NCBI GenBank assembly: GCA_035267205.1
Contig: DATFLZ010000154.1
Location: 1-21,869 of the forward strand
Source: CAXMST01 sp035267205
GTDB taxonomy: Bacteria > Actinomycetota > Thermoleophilia > Solirubrobacterales > 70-9
Reading direction: 5' to 3'
Length of the DNA: 21,869 bases
Of this stretch, positions 14,112 through 21,477 are shown in pieces (positions within the stretch are counted from its first letter, which is position 1; every line of letters begins with the position of its first letter). The notes below the pieces were generated by a model that was not told where the DNA came from, ran no database searches, and saw only the letters and a program-made list of their open reading frames with translations. The translations under genes were made by a program, and so were the position numbers.

Positions 14112-14180
14112 AGCGAAGTTTGTGCGACACGCCATTCCCTTTGCGATCACGAGCAGCGAGAGTCCTTGGCGTCACCAAGC

Positions 14181-14188
14181 GAGGAGAG
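14181..14188 (+). promoter_or_regulatory. Shine-Dalgarno GAGGAGAG that fixes the monooxygenase start
   Basis: GAGGAGAG lies 7 bases before the ATG at 14196. It rules in that start over an in-frame ATG at 14109, which would add 29 non-conserved residues. Confidence 0.75.
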
Positions 14189-14195
14189 AGACCAC

Positions 14196-15800
14196 ATGAC
14201 TGACCACAGCGCCGTGAGCGGATCGAGTCCCACAACCGGCCCCGAGCACCTCGACGTGCTGATCGTCGGCGCGGGTATCTCGGGAGTCGGTACCGCCTAC
14301 CACCTGCAGAGCAGTCATCCCTCCCGCAGCTACGCGATCCTCGAGGCACGCCAGAGCATGGGCGGCACCTGGGACCTCTTCCGCTACCCCGGCATCCGCT
14401 CCGACTCCGACCTGCCCACGTTCGCGTACAAGTGGCGACCGTGGACCGGCGACAAGGCGCTCGCCGACGGCCAGGAGATCCTCGACTACGTGCACGAGAC
14501 CGCGCGCGAGAACGGAATCGACAAGCGCGTCCGGTTTGGCCACCGCGTCATCTCGGCGGCGTTCGACTCGGCAACCGCGCGCTGGACGGTCGAGGTCGAC
14601 CGGGGCGGGGAGATCGACACCCTGACCTGCACCTGGCTGTTCGGAGCGAGCGGCTACTACCGCTACGACGAGGGCTACACGCCGCAGTTCGAGGGGGTCG
14701 AGCGCTTCACGGGCGCCGGTCGGACCGTCGTCCACCCTCAGCAATGGCCCGAGGACCTGGACTATTCCGACAAGCGGGTCGTGGTGATCGGCAGCGGCGC
14801 CACGGCGGTCACGCTGGTGCCCGCGATGTCGTCGGGAGCGGACGCGGCCGAGCACGTGACGATGCTGCAGCGCTCGCCGAGCTATGTGATGACGATTCCC
14901 TCCCGCGACGTGATCGCCAACGCGATCCGCCGGCTTCTAGGCGAGCGCACGGCCCACCGCATCGCGCGCGCCAAGAACGTCTGGCTGCAGCGGACGATCT
15001 TCCGCCAGAGCCGGAAGCGGCCCGGGTTCGTCCGGCGGATGATCCGGGCCTCGCAGAAGCGGCAGCTGCCACGGGACTTCGACCTCGACACGCATTTCAA
15101 CCCCAGCTACGACCCCTGGGACCAACGCCTCTGCATGGTCCCCGACGGCGATCTGTTCAAGACGATCTCGCGCGGCGACGCCTCCGTGGTAACCGACCGG
15201 ATCGAGACCTTCACCGAGACCGGGCTCAGGCTCGAGTCGGGTCGTGAGCTCGAGGCGGACATCATCGTCACCGCGACCGGGCTGAACCTACTCGCCTTCG
15301 GCGGCATCGACTTCACCGTCGACGGACAGGAGATCGACGTCGCGGACACCACCGCCTACAAGGGGATGATGCTCAGCGGCGTCCCGAACTTCGCCTTCGC
15401 GATCGGCTACACGAACGCCTCCTGGACGCTCAAGGTCGACCTCGTCGGGGAGTACTTCGCGCGGCTGCTCGGCTACATGGACGACGCGGGATGGGCGGTC
15501 TGCAACCCGGTCGTCGGCTCGGATGTCGAGCTGCGCCCCCTGCTCGACTTCGACGCGGGCTACGTTCAGCGCTCATTGAGCCGATTCCCGACCCAGGGAG
15601 ACCGAGGTCCGTGGCAGCTCACGATGGACTACTCCAAGGACGTGCCGCTGTTCACTGAGCAGCCGATCGCCGACGGCGCCCTGAGGTTCAGCGAGGCCGG
15701 CGCCGCCGGCTCAGAGGGCGGGCGCGTGGCGGGCGACGATCCCGTCGAGGTCGCAACCGGCGGGCAGGGTGCCGAAGGCGGCGCCCCAGTCGCCGCCTAG
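14196..15800 (+). CDS. EthA-like FAD/NADPH Baeyer-Villiger monooxygenase
   Basis: A 534-residue class B flavoprotein monooxygenase, which inserts oxygen into ketones (or oxidises sulfur) using FAD and NADPH. Seen: the FAD Rossmann motif VGAGISGVG (24-32), GGTWDLFRYPGIRSDSD (56-72) and the NADPH motif VVVIGSGATAVTLVPA (195-210). The family fingerprint is FTGAGRTVVHPQQW (171-184), and NPSYDPWDQRLCMVPDGDLF follows downstream. The blocks HPQQWPEDLDY, ATGLNLLAFGG and GYTNASWTLKVDL match my recollection of mycobacterial EthA closely. The fingerprint carries about three extra residues between FxG and His. The last 30 or so residues are Gly/Ala-rich and encoded by the 90-base overlap with the opposing AidB gene, so they are probably not functional. 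It diverges from a PucR gene, which may control it in place of an EthR-type repressor. Confidence 0.92.
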   Translation: MTDHSAVSGSSPTTGPEHLDVLIVGAGISGVGTAYHLQSSHPSRSYAILEARQSMGGTWDLFRYPGIRSDSDLPTFAYKWRPWTGDKALADGQEILDYVHETARENGIDKRVRFGHRVISAAFDSATARWTVEVDRGGEIDTLTCTWLFGASGYYRYDEGYTPQFEGVERFTGAGRTVVHPQQWPEDLDYSDKRVVVIGSGATAVTLVPAMSSGADAAEHVTMLQRSPSYVMTIPSRDVIANAIRRLLGERTAHRIARAKNVWLQRTIFRQSRKRPGFVRRMIRASQKRQLPRDFDLDTHFNPSYDPWDQRLCMVPDGDLFKTISRGDASVVTDRIETFTETGLRLESGRELEADIIVTATGLNLLAFGGIDFTVDGQEIDVADTTAYKGMMLSGVPNFAFAIGYTNASWTLKVDLVGEYFARLLGYMDDAGWAVCNPVVGSDVELRPLLDFDAGYVQRSLSRFPTQGDRGPWQLTMDYSKDVPLFTEQPIADGALRFSEAGAAGSEGGRVAGDDPVEVATGGQGAEGGAPVAA

Positions 15801-17399
15801 CCGCGAGGCGCAGAAGGCGTCGGCAACCGCGGGATCGCCGTATCGCAAGAGCAGCGAGCCCTGGAGGGCGAGCGCCATCCCCTCGACCAGGCGGCGGGCG
15901 CGGGCCTCGATTCCCTCCATGTCGCCGATCCCCTCGCGAACGCGGTCGGCGTAATCGTCGAGGCGGGAATCAGACCCCCTGGCCTCGTCGACCTCCGCGA
16001 AGAACGCCGGCACCGACTCGGGCCGGGAGACCATCGCGCGCAGGACGTCAAGGGCCTGAACGTTGCCGGCGCCCTCCCAGATCGACTGGAGCGGGCTCTC
16101 GCGATACAGCCGCGGCATTCCCGACTCCTCGACGTAGCCATTGCCGCCCAGGCACTCGAGCGACTCGACAGCATGCCAGGGCGCACGCTTGCAGATCCAG
16201 TACTTGAGCACCGGCGTGGCGACGCGGCGGAGGAGCCTCGAGGTCCGCTCCTCCCCACCATCCGCCTCGGCGAGGTGGGAGGAGTCGTAGATCCGCGCAA
16301 GCCACATCGCCGACGTCGTCGCCGCCTCGGACTCGACCGCGAGATCGGCCAGCACGTTGAGCATCAGCGGCTGCTCGATCAGCCGCTTACCGAAGACCGA
16401 GCGGTGGCCCGCATGCCAACTCGCCTGGGCGACGCCGAGCCTGAGCCCGGCGCTGGCGCCGAGGACGCAGTCGAGCCGCGTGTGGTTGACCATCTCGATG
16501 ATCGTCGGGACACCGCGGCCCTCCTCCCCGACGAGGCGCGCCTCGGCGCCGCGCATCTCGAGCTCGCTGGAGGCGTTGGAGCGGTTGCCGAGCTTGTCCT
16601 TGAGGCGCTGCAGGTGCATCCCGTTGCGCGTGCCGTCCTCCCGCCAGCGCGGAAGGAGGAAGCAGGAGAGCCCGCCCGGCGCCTGGGCGAGCATCAGGAA
16701 GACATCGCACATCGGCGCGGAGAAGAACCACTTGTGGCCGGTCAGCTCGTAGGGGGCACCGGGGCCGCCGTCACCCGTGGGCACAGCGGTGGTCGTGTTC
16801 GCGCGGACGTCGGACCCGCCCTGCTTCTCGGTCATCCCCATCGCGCACAGCGCGCCGGCCTTCTCGGGAACCGGCCGCGCGCGGCCGTCGTAGCGATTGG
16901 AGATCAGCGACGGTTCCCACTCGCCGGCCAGCTCGGGCTGGCGGCGGATCGCCGGCACGGCGGCGTAGGTACCCCCAATCGGACAGCAGATCCCGGCGTC
17001 GATCTGCGCGATGCACATGAAGCCGGCAGCGCGGGCGACATGGGCGCCGGGCCCGGGCTCGCTCCACGGCGAGGCGTGGAGGCCGGCGTCGACCCCGATC
17101 CTCATGAGCTCGTGCCAGGCGGGGTGGAACTCGACCTCGTCGACGCGATGCCCGAAGCGATCGTGGCTGCGCAGCCGGGGCGGCTTGGCGTTCGCTTCGG
17201 CGCCCAGCTTGATCGTCTCGGCGCGACCGGCGACCTCCCCCAGCTCTGAGATCTGGGCCTGCGCCCAGTCGCCACCCTCACGGATCAGCGCCTCCTTCAG
17301 CACCCTGTCGGCCTCGAAGAGGTTGTAGTCCTCCAGGGGCAGCGGCTGGTTGAGGACGACGTGGGTGGCACCGGGCGGCGCCTCGGCCTGCTCCTGCAT
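15711..17399 (-). CDS. aidB: AidB-like acyl-CoA dehydrogenase family protein
   Basis: A 562-residue flavoprotein, close to the 541 residues of E. coli AidB, a member of the acyl-CoA dehydrogenase family induced in the adaptive response to alkylation. Seen: an N-terminal AidB signature (THVVLNQPLPLEDYNLF), FHPAWHELM, AMGMTEKQGGSDVRANT (186-202), GHKWFFSAPM (221-230), GGLSCFLLPR, LKDKLGNRSNASSELE, and LYRESPLQSIWEGAGNV around residues 431-447. The domain of E. coli AidB that binds DNA is present in length but is not notably basic, so DNA binding is uncertain. AGAGGA 7 bases before the ATG serves as Shine-Dalgarno. Its last 90 bases overlap the end of the monooxygenase gene on the other strand. 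It diverges from a LigD-type polymerase gene, supporting a DNA-damage link. Confidence 0.88.
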   Translation of the reverse strand: MQEQAEAPPGATHVVLNQPLPLEDYNLFEADRVLKEALIREGGDWAQAQISELGEVAGRAETIKLGAEANAKPPRLRSHDRFGHRVDEVEFHPAWHELMRIGVDAGLHASPWSEPGPGAHVARAAGFMCIAQIDAGICCPIGGTYAAVPAIRRQPELAGEWEPSLISNRYDGRARPVPEKAGALCAMGMTEKQGGSDVRANTTTAVPTGDGGPGAPYELTGHKWFFSAPMCDVFLMLAQAPGGLSCFLLPRWREDGTRNGMHLQRLKDKLGNRSNASSELEMRGAEARLVGEEGRGVPTIIEMVNHTRLDCVLGASAGLRLGVAQASWHAGHRSVFGKRLIEQPLMLNVLADLAVESEAATTSAMWLARIYDSSHLAEADGGEERTSRLLRRVATPVLKYWICKRAPWHAVESLECLGGNGYVEESGMPRLYRESPLQSIWEGAGNVQALDVLRAMVSRPESVPAFFAEVDEARGSDSRLDDYADRVREGIGDMEGIEARARRLVEGMALALQGSLLLRYGDPAVADAFCASRLGGDWGAAFGTLPAGCDLDGIVARHAPAL

Positions 17400-17406
17400 C
17401 AGCCGA

Positions 17407-17412
17407 TCCTCT
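17407..17412 (-). promoter_or_regulatory. Shine-Dalgarno AGAGGA of the AidB-like gene
   Basis: On the minus strand AGAGGA sits 7 bases before the ATG at 17399. The overlapping GAGGAT (17406-17411) could also be read as a -10-like box 6 bases before the ATG, so leadered and leaderless initiation cannot be separated by eye here. Confidence 0.5.
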
Positions 17413-17466
17413 CAGATCGCAGCGGCAGGCGACCCCACAGCACGGCGCCCGGCATCCTGTGCCGGG

Positions 17467-18531
17467 ATGGCGAAGGACGCGGTGATGGTCGAGGCGGACG
17501 GGCGCGAGGTGCGGGTCTCGAGCCCCGACCGCGTGATCTTCGAGCCGACCGAGCGCACCGGGGAGATCACCAAGCTCCAGATCGCCGAGTACTACGTCGC
17601 TGTCGGCGAGGGAGTCATGCGCGCGCTGCGCGAGCGGCCCACCACGCTCGAGCGCTGGCCGAAGGGCGTCCACGACGGGATCGTGCTCGCTACGCGCCAG
17701 AGTCGCGGCGGCGACGCCTTCTACCAGAAGCGGGTCCCGAAGGGGGCTCCTGACTGGGTCGAGACGGCGCGCATCGAGTTCCCCTCCGGCCGCCACGCCG
17801 ACGAGATCGCGCCGACCGAACTGGCGGTAGTTGCCTGGTGCGCGCACATGGGCACCCTCACCTTTCACCCGTGGCCGGTGCGCCGCGCCGACGTCGACCA
17901 CCCCGACGAGCTGCGCCTCGACCTCGACCCCCAGCCCGGCACCGATTTCGACGACGCGGTCGAGATCGCCGGCGCCGCACGGGAGCTGCTCGGGGAGCTG
18001 GGCTACCGGGGATTCCCGAAGACCTCCGGTGGCCGCGGCCTCCACATCTACGTGCGGATCGAGCCGCGCTGGACCTTCACCGACGTGCGCCACGCGGCGA
18101 TCGCCTTCGGCCGGGAGCTGGAGCGCCGCAGGCCCGACCGCGTGACGACCAGGTGGTGGAAGGAGGAGCGCGGCGAGCGCGTGTTCGTGGACTACAACCA
18201 GAACGCTCGCGACCGCACCATCGCCTCGCCGTACAGCGTCCGCCCCAAGCCGGGCGCCCCGGTCTCCGCCCCGCTCGACTGGGACGAGCTGGGCGACGTG
18301 CAGCCCGAGGACTTCAACGTCGAGACGATGCCCGGTCGCTTCGCCGAGATCGGGGATCGCTTCGCCGAGATCGATGAGGTCCAGCATTCCCTGGAGCCCC
18401 TGCTCGAGATGTACGAGCGCGACGAGTCCGAGGGCGAGGGCGACATGCCCTACCCGCCCGACTATCCGAAGATGCCCGGCGAACCGAAGCGCGTGCAGCC
18501 GTCCCGCAACCGGGACCGCAAGGGGGACTGA
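17467..18531 (+). CDS. Stand-alone LigD-type polymerase domain (NHEJ primase-polymerase)
   Basis: A 354-residue archaeo-eukaryotic primase superfamily protein. Family knowledge: LigD polymerase domains extend and fill DNA ends with a preference for ribonucleotides during Ku-dependent end joining; stand-alone versions also act in gap repair. Seen: catalytic DxD in LRLDLDPQPG (D152, D154), motif II SGGRGLHIYV (187-196) and motif III Asp in VFVDYNQNARDRTIASPYS (D242). The acidic/proline-rich tail MPYPPDYPKMPGEPKRVQP ends in basic residues. There is no ligase or phosphoesterase domain, and no Ku or ligase gene is in the window. ATG 17467 was preferred to an upstream start at 17350 that would run into the AidB gene. 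No Shine-Dalgarno is visible, and CATCCT (17453-17458) is a weak -10 candidate 8 bases upstream. Confidence 0.92.
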   Translation: MAKDAVMVEADGREVRVSSPDRVIFEPTERTGEITKLQIAEYYVAVGEGVMRALRERPTTLERWPKGVHDGIVLATRQSRGGDAFYQKRVPKGAPDWVETARIEFPSGRHADEIAPTELAVVAWCAHMGTLTFHPWPVRRADVDHPDELRLDLDPQPGTDFDDAVEIAGAARELLGELGYRGFPKTSGGRGLHIYVRIEPRWTFTDVRHAAIAFGRELERRRPDRVTTRWWKEERGERVFVDYNQNARDRTIASPYSVRPKPGAPVSAPLDWDELGDVQPEDFNVETMPGRFAEIGDRFAEIDEVQHSLEPLLEMYERDESEGEGDMPYPPDYPKMPGEPKRVQPSRNRDRKGD

Positions 18532-18539
18532 CCGGGGCG

Positions 18540-18545
18540 TAGAGT
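18540..18545 (+). promoter_or_regulatory. Candidate -10 box (TAGAGT) of the MFS gene
   Basis: TAGAGT ends 8 bases before the GTG at 18554 and begins 9 bases after the polymerase stop. It supports both that start codon and an independent, leaderless transcript. Confidence 0.4.
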
Positions 18546-18553
18546 CTTCGCCC

Positions 18554-19810
18554 GTGCGGCTCTTCGGTAGGGGCAACGATGGAGACGACCGAGACGGCCA
18601 GGGACGGCCGCTCGACTACCCGGCGTTCAGGGCTGCGCTGGCGTCGCGGGTGATCTCCGGGCTCGGCACCTGGATGCAGATCGTCGCCGCCGGATGGCTG
18701 GTCTTCGACATCACGGGCAGCGCCGCCGCGGTCGGCGTGCTGACGGTCGCGGTCAAGGGGCCGGGGCTTCTGTTCTCGACCTATGGCGGCGAGCTCGCCG
18801 ACCGCTACGACCGGCGCCGGATCGTCGTCATCAGCTCGGCGGTCTCGGCGATCTTCGCTGGGCTGCTGGCCGTGCTCGCCTGGGAGAGCCCTTCGACCCC
18901 GCTCGTCGTGTATCTGCCGGCGCTGGTGCTCGGCATCTCGAGCTCGATCGGCAACGCCTCCAAGACCGCGGTCGTCATGGGCACCGTGCCCAAGGAGCTC
19001 CTCGCGAGCGCCACCGGTATGTCGTCCGTCGCCTACAACCTGTGCCGGCTGATTGGACCCGTCATCGGAGGGCTGCTGGTCGTCGCGGTCGGGCCGGGCC
19101 CCTGCTTCGCGCTCAACGGGCTGTCGTACGTCGCAGTGGCACTGCTTGTCGCTCGGCTCCCCACCACCGCGGCCGGCTCCGGTCAGGCGAGCACCAGCGT
19201 CCGCGAAGCAGTCCGTATCGCCGCCGGCGACCCGCGGCTGCGGGGCTTTTTCCTAGCAACGGTGGCGTTCTCGCTGCTCATCGCCCCGATCCAGGAGATC
19301 GCTCCGGCGATCGCCAAGGAACACGGGGACGGGGCCCACCTGCTCGGCTTCATGCTCGCGGCGCTGGCGGCGGGTGGGCTGACGGGCAACTGGCTGCGCA
19401 CCAAGCTCGCGCCGCGCTTCAGCGTGCAGCGACTGCTGGGGCTGGCGATCATGGCGGGGGTGATCCCGCTCGCCGCGCTGGGTGGAGTGTGCGCCGCGGG
19501 CACCGCCACCCTGGGCGACGGAGGCGACTTCGCACTCGCCGTCCTGGTCATGTTCAGCCTCGGGATCGGCTGGGAGATCCTGTACATCACGACGCTCTCG
19601 GGGGTCCAGCTCGTTCGCACCGATGTCTCGGGAGTGATGACCGGCTTCTATTACACGCTGGTCCTGGGGGGCCTTAGCATCGGCGCGCTGGGGCTGGGCG
19701 CGCTGATCGACACGATCGAGCTCGGCGGTGGGCTGCTGGTCGCCGCAGGCCTGCTCGCCGTGATCGGCTTCTACATGCTCCGCGAGTCGAACGAGCCGGA
19801 AACCACATAG
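18554..19810 (+). CDS. MFS transporter, MFS_3 (EntS-like) family
   Basis: A 418-residue integral membrane exporter with about 12 hydrophobic segments. Seen: LASRVISGLGTWMQIVAAGW in TM1, the loop 2-3 major-facilitator signature GGELADRYDRRR, a motif of helices 4-5 (ATGMSSVAYNLCRLIGPVIGG) and repeated Gly/Ala-rich helices in the second half. The family includes the enterobactin exporter EntS and many drug/metabolite:H+ antiporters of actinobacteria. The substrate cannot be inferred. GTG 18554 was preferred to a much earlier in-frame ATG (18374) that would read an Arg/Ser/Pro-rich out-of-frame copy of the polymerase tail. The TAGAGT box 8 bases upstream agrees. It follows the polymerase gene with its own probable promoter, so a functional link is not implied. 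Confidence 0.9.
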   Translation: MRLFGRGNDGDDRDGQGRPLDYPAFRAALASRVISGLGTWMQIVAAGWLVFDITGSAAAVGVLTVAVKGPGLLFSTYGGELADRYDRRRIVVISSAVSAIFAGLLAVLAWESPSTPLVVYLPALVLGISSSIGNASKTAVVMGTVPKELLASATGMSSVAYNLCRLIGPVIGGLLVVAVGPGPCFALNGLSYVAVALLVARLPTTAAGSGQASTSVREAVRIAAGDPRLRGFFLATVAFSLLIAPIQEIAPAIAKEHGDGAHLLGFMLAALAAGGLTGNWLRTKLAPRFSVQRLLGLAIMAGVIPLAALGGVCAAGTATLGDGGDFALAVLVMFSLGIGWEILYITTLSGVQLVRTDVSGVMTGFYYTLVLGGLSIGALGLGALIDTIELGGGLLVAAGLLAVIGFYMLRESNEPETT

Positions 19811-19836
19811 ACCCGGCCTTCCACCGCCGGAGGGGT

Positions 19837-19842
19837 TAGCCT
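19837..19842 (+). promoter_or_regulatory. Candidate -10 box (TAGCCT) of the BBE-type oxidoreductase
   Basis: TAGCCT ends 8 bases before the ATG at 19851 with no Shine-Dalgarno between, again predicting a leaderless mRNA. It lies 27 bases after the MFS stop. Confidence 0.4.
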
Positions 19843-19850
19843 GGGTCTGG

Positions 19851-21383
19851 ATGGCGGCTGAACTTGATCCTGACGGCGCGGAGGGCCTCGACCGCCGGGA
19901 GCTGCTGCGGTGGGCGGGCGCCGGAGCCGCCGCGGTAGCCGTCTCCGGGGAGCTCGCGCTCGCGCGTGAGATCTCAGGGCCACAGGCCTCCGTGCACGTC
20001 GGCAAGCGGGCGATCAAGGACCTCGAGCGCCGGGTCTCCGGCAGGGTCTTCGTCCGCGGAGGCGGCAAGGCCTACCACCGGGCGCGCAAGGTCTACAACA
20101 AGCGTTTCAATCGCAAGCATCCCGCCGCCGTGATCCGCGTTCGCGACGCCGGCGATGTCCAGGCGGTGATGCGGTGGGCCAACAAGTACGACGTGAACGT
20201 CCGCGCGCGCTCGGGAGGCCACAGCTATGCGGGCTACTCCACGACCGACACCGGGGTCGTCATCGATCTAAGCAAGCTCCGGTCGGTCAATGCCCAGAAC
20301 GGGAAGAAGCAGGCCACCGTCGGCGGGGGCGTCGGCCTGATCCGCATGTACAGCAAGCTCGCCAAAAGGGGCGTCACCGTCCCGGGCGGGTCCTGCCCGA
20401 CGGTCGGCATCTCGGGCCTGGCGCTCGGCGGCGGGATGGGCTTCGCCTCGCGCAAGCACGGGCTTACCTGCGACAACATCGAATCGGTCCAGATCGTCAC
20501 CCCCGACGGGAAGCTGCGCACCGCGTCCGCCAAGGAGAACCAGGGTCTGCTCTGGGCCTGTCAGGGCGGCGGGGGCGGCAACTTCGGAATCGTCACCGAG
20601 TTCACCTTCCGCACCTACAGGGTCGACCGGGCCGCCTACTACTTCGCGAGCTGGCCGTGGGAGCACGCCAGCCATGCGCTCGAGGCCTGGCAGAAGCTGA
20701 CCGGCGAGGCCCCCGACGACCTCTGCCCGTTCTTCAGCCTCTCGGCCGAGAGCGGTGGGCCCGTCGTCGGCTCCGTCGGCCAGTACTTCGGATCGGAGTC
20801 AGGAATGAAGGCGGCGATAAAGCCGCTGACGGACATCGACGGGATCGAGCTCACCACCGGCACCAAGGCCTACGCGGCGCTGATGAAGCAGTGGGCGGGA
20901 TGCTCGAAGGAGAGCCTGTCCGACTGCGAGAAGCCGAACCGGGTCTCGTTCTACGGGGCGTCCGACTACGTGCAGAAGGCGATGGGCTCAGGCGGGCGCC
21001 ACGCGATGATCAAGGCGGTCGAGGCGCGGCAGAACGAGGGCGCCACCGGCGCGATCCTCCTCGACGGCTACGGGGGCAAGATCAACGAGGTCGGCGCCGA
21101 GGAGACGGCGTTCGTCCACCGCAACCAGCTCTACTGCATCCAGTACTACGCCCAGCCCGACCCGGGCAGCAGCAAGAAACAGACCGAGGCCTGGATCCAG
21201 TCGGCCCGCAAGGATCTGCGCCCTCACGTCTCAGGCCAGGCCTACCAGAACTACATCGACCCGAAGCTCAAGAACTGGACCAAGGCCTACTACGGCCGCA
21301 ACTACGACCGGCTGGTTCAGATCAAGACCCGCTACGACCCGGACAACAGGCTCGGCTTCAAGCAGGGAATCAACCCCTCCTAG
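19851..21383 (+). CDS. Tat-exported BBE-type oxidoreductase with bicovalent FAD site
   Basis: A 510-residue flavoprotein of the berberine-bridge-enzyme/glucooligosaccharide oxidase family, which oxidises alcohols, sugars or alkaloid-type substrates with O2. Seen: a twin-arginine signal (RR15-16 in LDRRELLRWAGAGAAAVAVS), so it is exported folded. The FAD_binding_4 domain has ARSGGHSYAGYS (H124) and GLTCDNIESV (C207). These are the His and Cys that carry 8-alpha-histidyl and 6-S-cysteinyl FAD in bicovalent members. GGGVGLIRMYSKLAKRG and GGGGGNFGIVTEF complete the flavin domain. The C-terminal BBE motif is YYGRNYDRLVQIKTRYDPDN. The mature protein is unusually Lys-rich for this neighbourhood. Start ATG 19851 is preceded by a TAGCCT box. 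The substrate is unknown; F420- or sugar-linked roles are not shown. Confidence 0.92.
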   Translation: MAAELDPDGAEGLDRRELLRWAGAGAAAVAVSGELALAREISGPQASVHVGKRAIKDLERRVSGRVFVRGGGKAYHRARKVYNKRFNRKHPAAVIRVRDAGDVQAVMRWANKYDVNVRARSGGHSYAGYSTTDTGVVIDLSKLRSVNAQNGKKQATVGGGVGLIRMYSKLAKRGVTVPGGSCPTVGISGLALGGGMGFASRKHGLTCDNIESVQIVTPDGKLRTASAKENQGLLWACQGGGGGNFGIVTEFTFRTYRVDRAAYYFASWPWEHASHALEAWQKLTGEAPDDLCPFFSLSAESGGPVVGSVGQYFGSESGMKAAIKPLTDIDGIELTTGTKAYAALMKQWAGCSKESLSDCEKPNRVSFYGASDYVQKAMGSGGRHAMIKAVEARQNEGATGAILLDGYGGKINEVGAEETAFVHRNQLYCIQYYAQPDPGSSKKQTEAWIQSARKDLRPHVSGQAYQNYIDPKLKNWTKAYYGRNYDRLVQIKTRYDPDNRLGFKQGINPS

Positions 21384-21387
21384 GGAG

Positions 21388-21399
21388 CGGCAGCTGCCG
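21388..21399. repeat. 12-base perfect palindrome after the BBE gene
   Basis: CGGCAGCTGCCG begins 5 bases after the BBE stop codon. As RNA it allows only a 4-bp stem with a 4-base loop and no U-tract, so it is a poor terminator. It could be a protein-binding site or chance. Confidence 0.3.
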
Positions 21400-21464
21400 G
21401 CCCGGGATACGCACTCGGCATACTGACGGCGACGGCTGAAGCGAGACTGGCCCCGGACCGGGCC

Positions 21465-21472
21465 GGAGGTGA
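21465..21472 (+). promoter_or_regulatory. Strong Shine-Dalgarno (GGAGGTGA) of the luciferase-like gene
   Basis: GGAGGTGA is fully complementary to the 16S rRNA tail and lies 5 bases before the ATG at 21478. It is the strongest ribosome-binding site in the window and fixes the start. A GGCCC/GGGCC inverted repeat directly upstream (about 21449-21464) could partly occlude it. Confidence 0.85.
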
Positions 21473-21477
21473 ACCAG

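Noticed and set aside
16173..17249. Plus-strand open frame of 358 codons opposite the AidB gene
   Set aside because: No motifs and a shadow-like composition; AidB family blocks cover the other strand from end to end.
18374..18553. Longer start for the MFS gene at 18374
   Set aside because: The extension is an out-of-frame reading of the polymerase tail (Ser/Arg/Pro-rich). GTG 18554 has a -10 box and leads directly into TM1.
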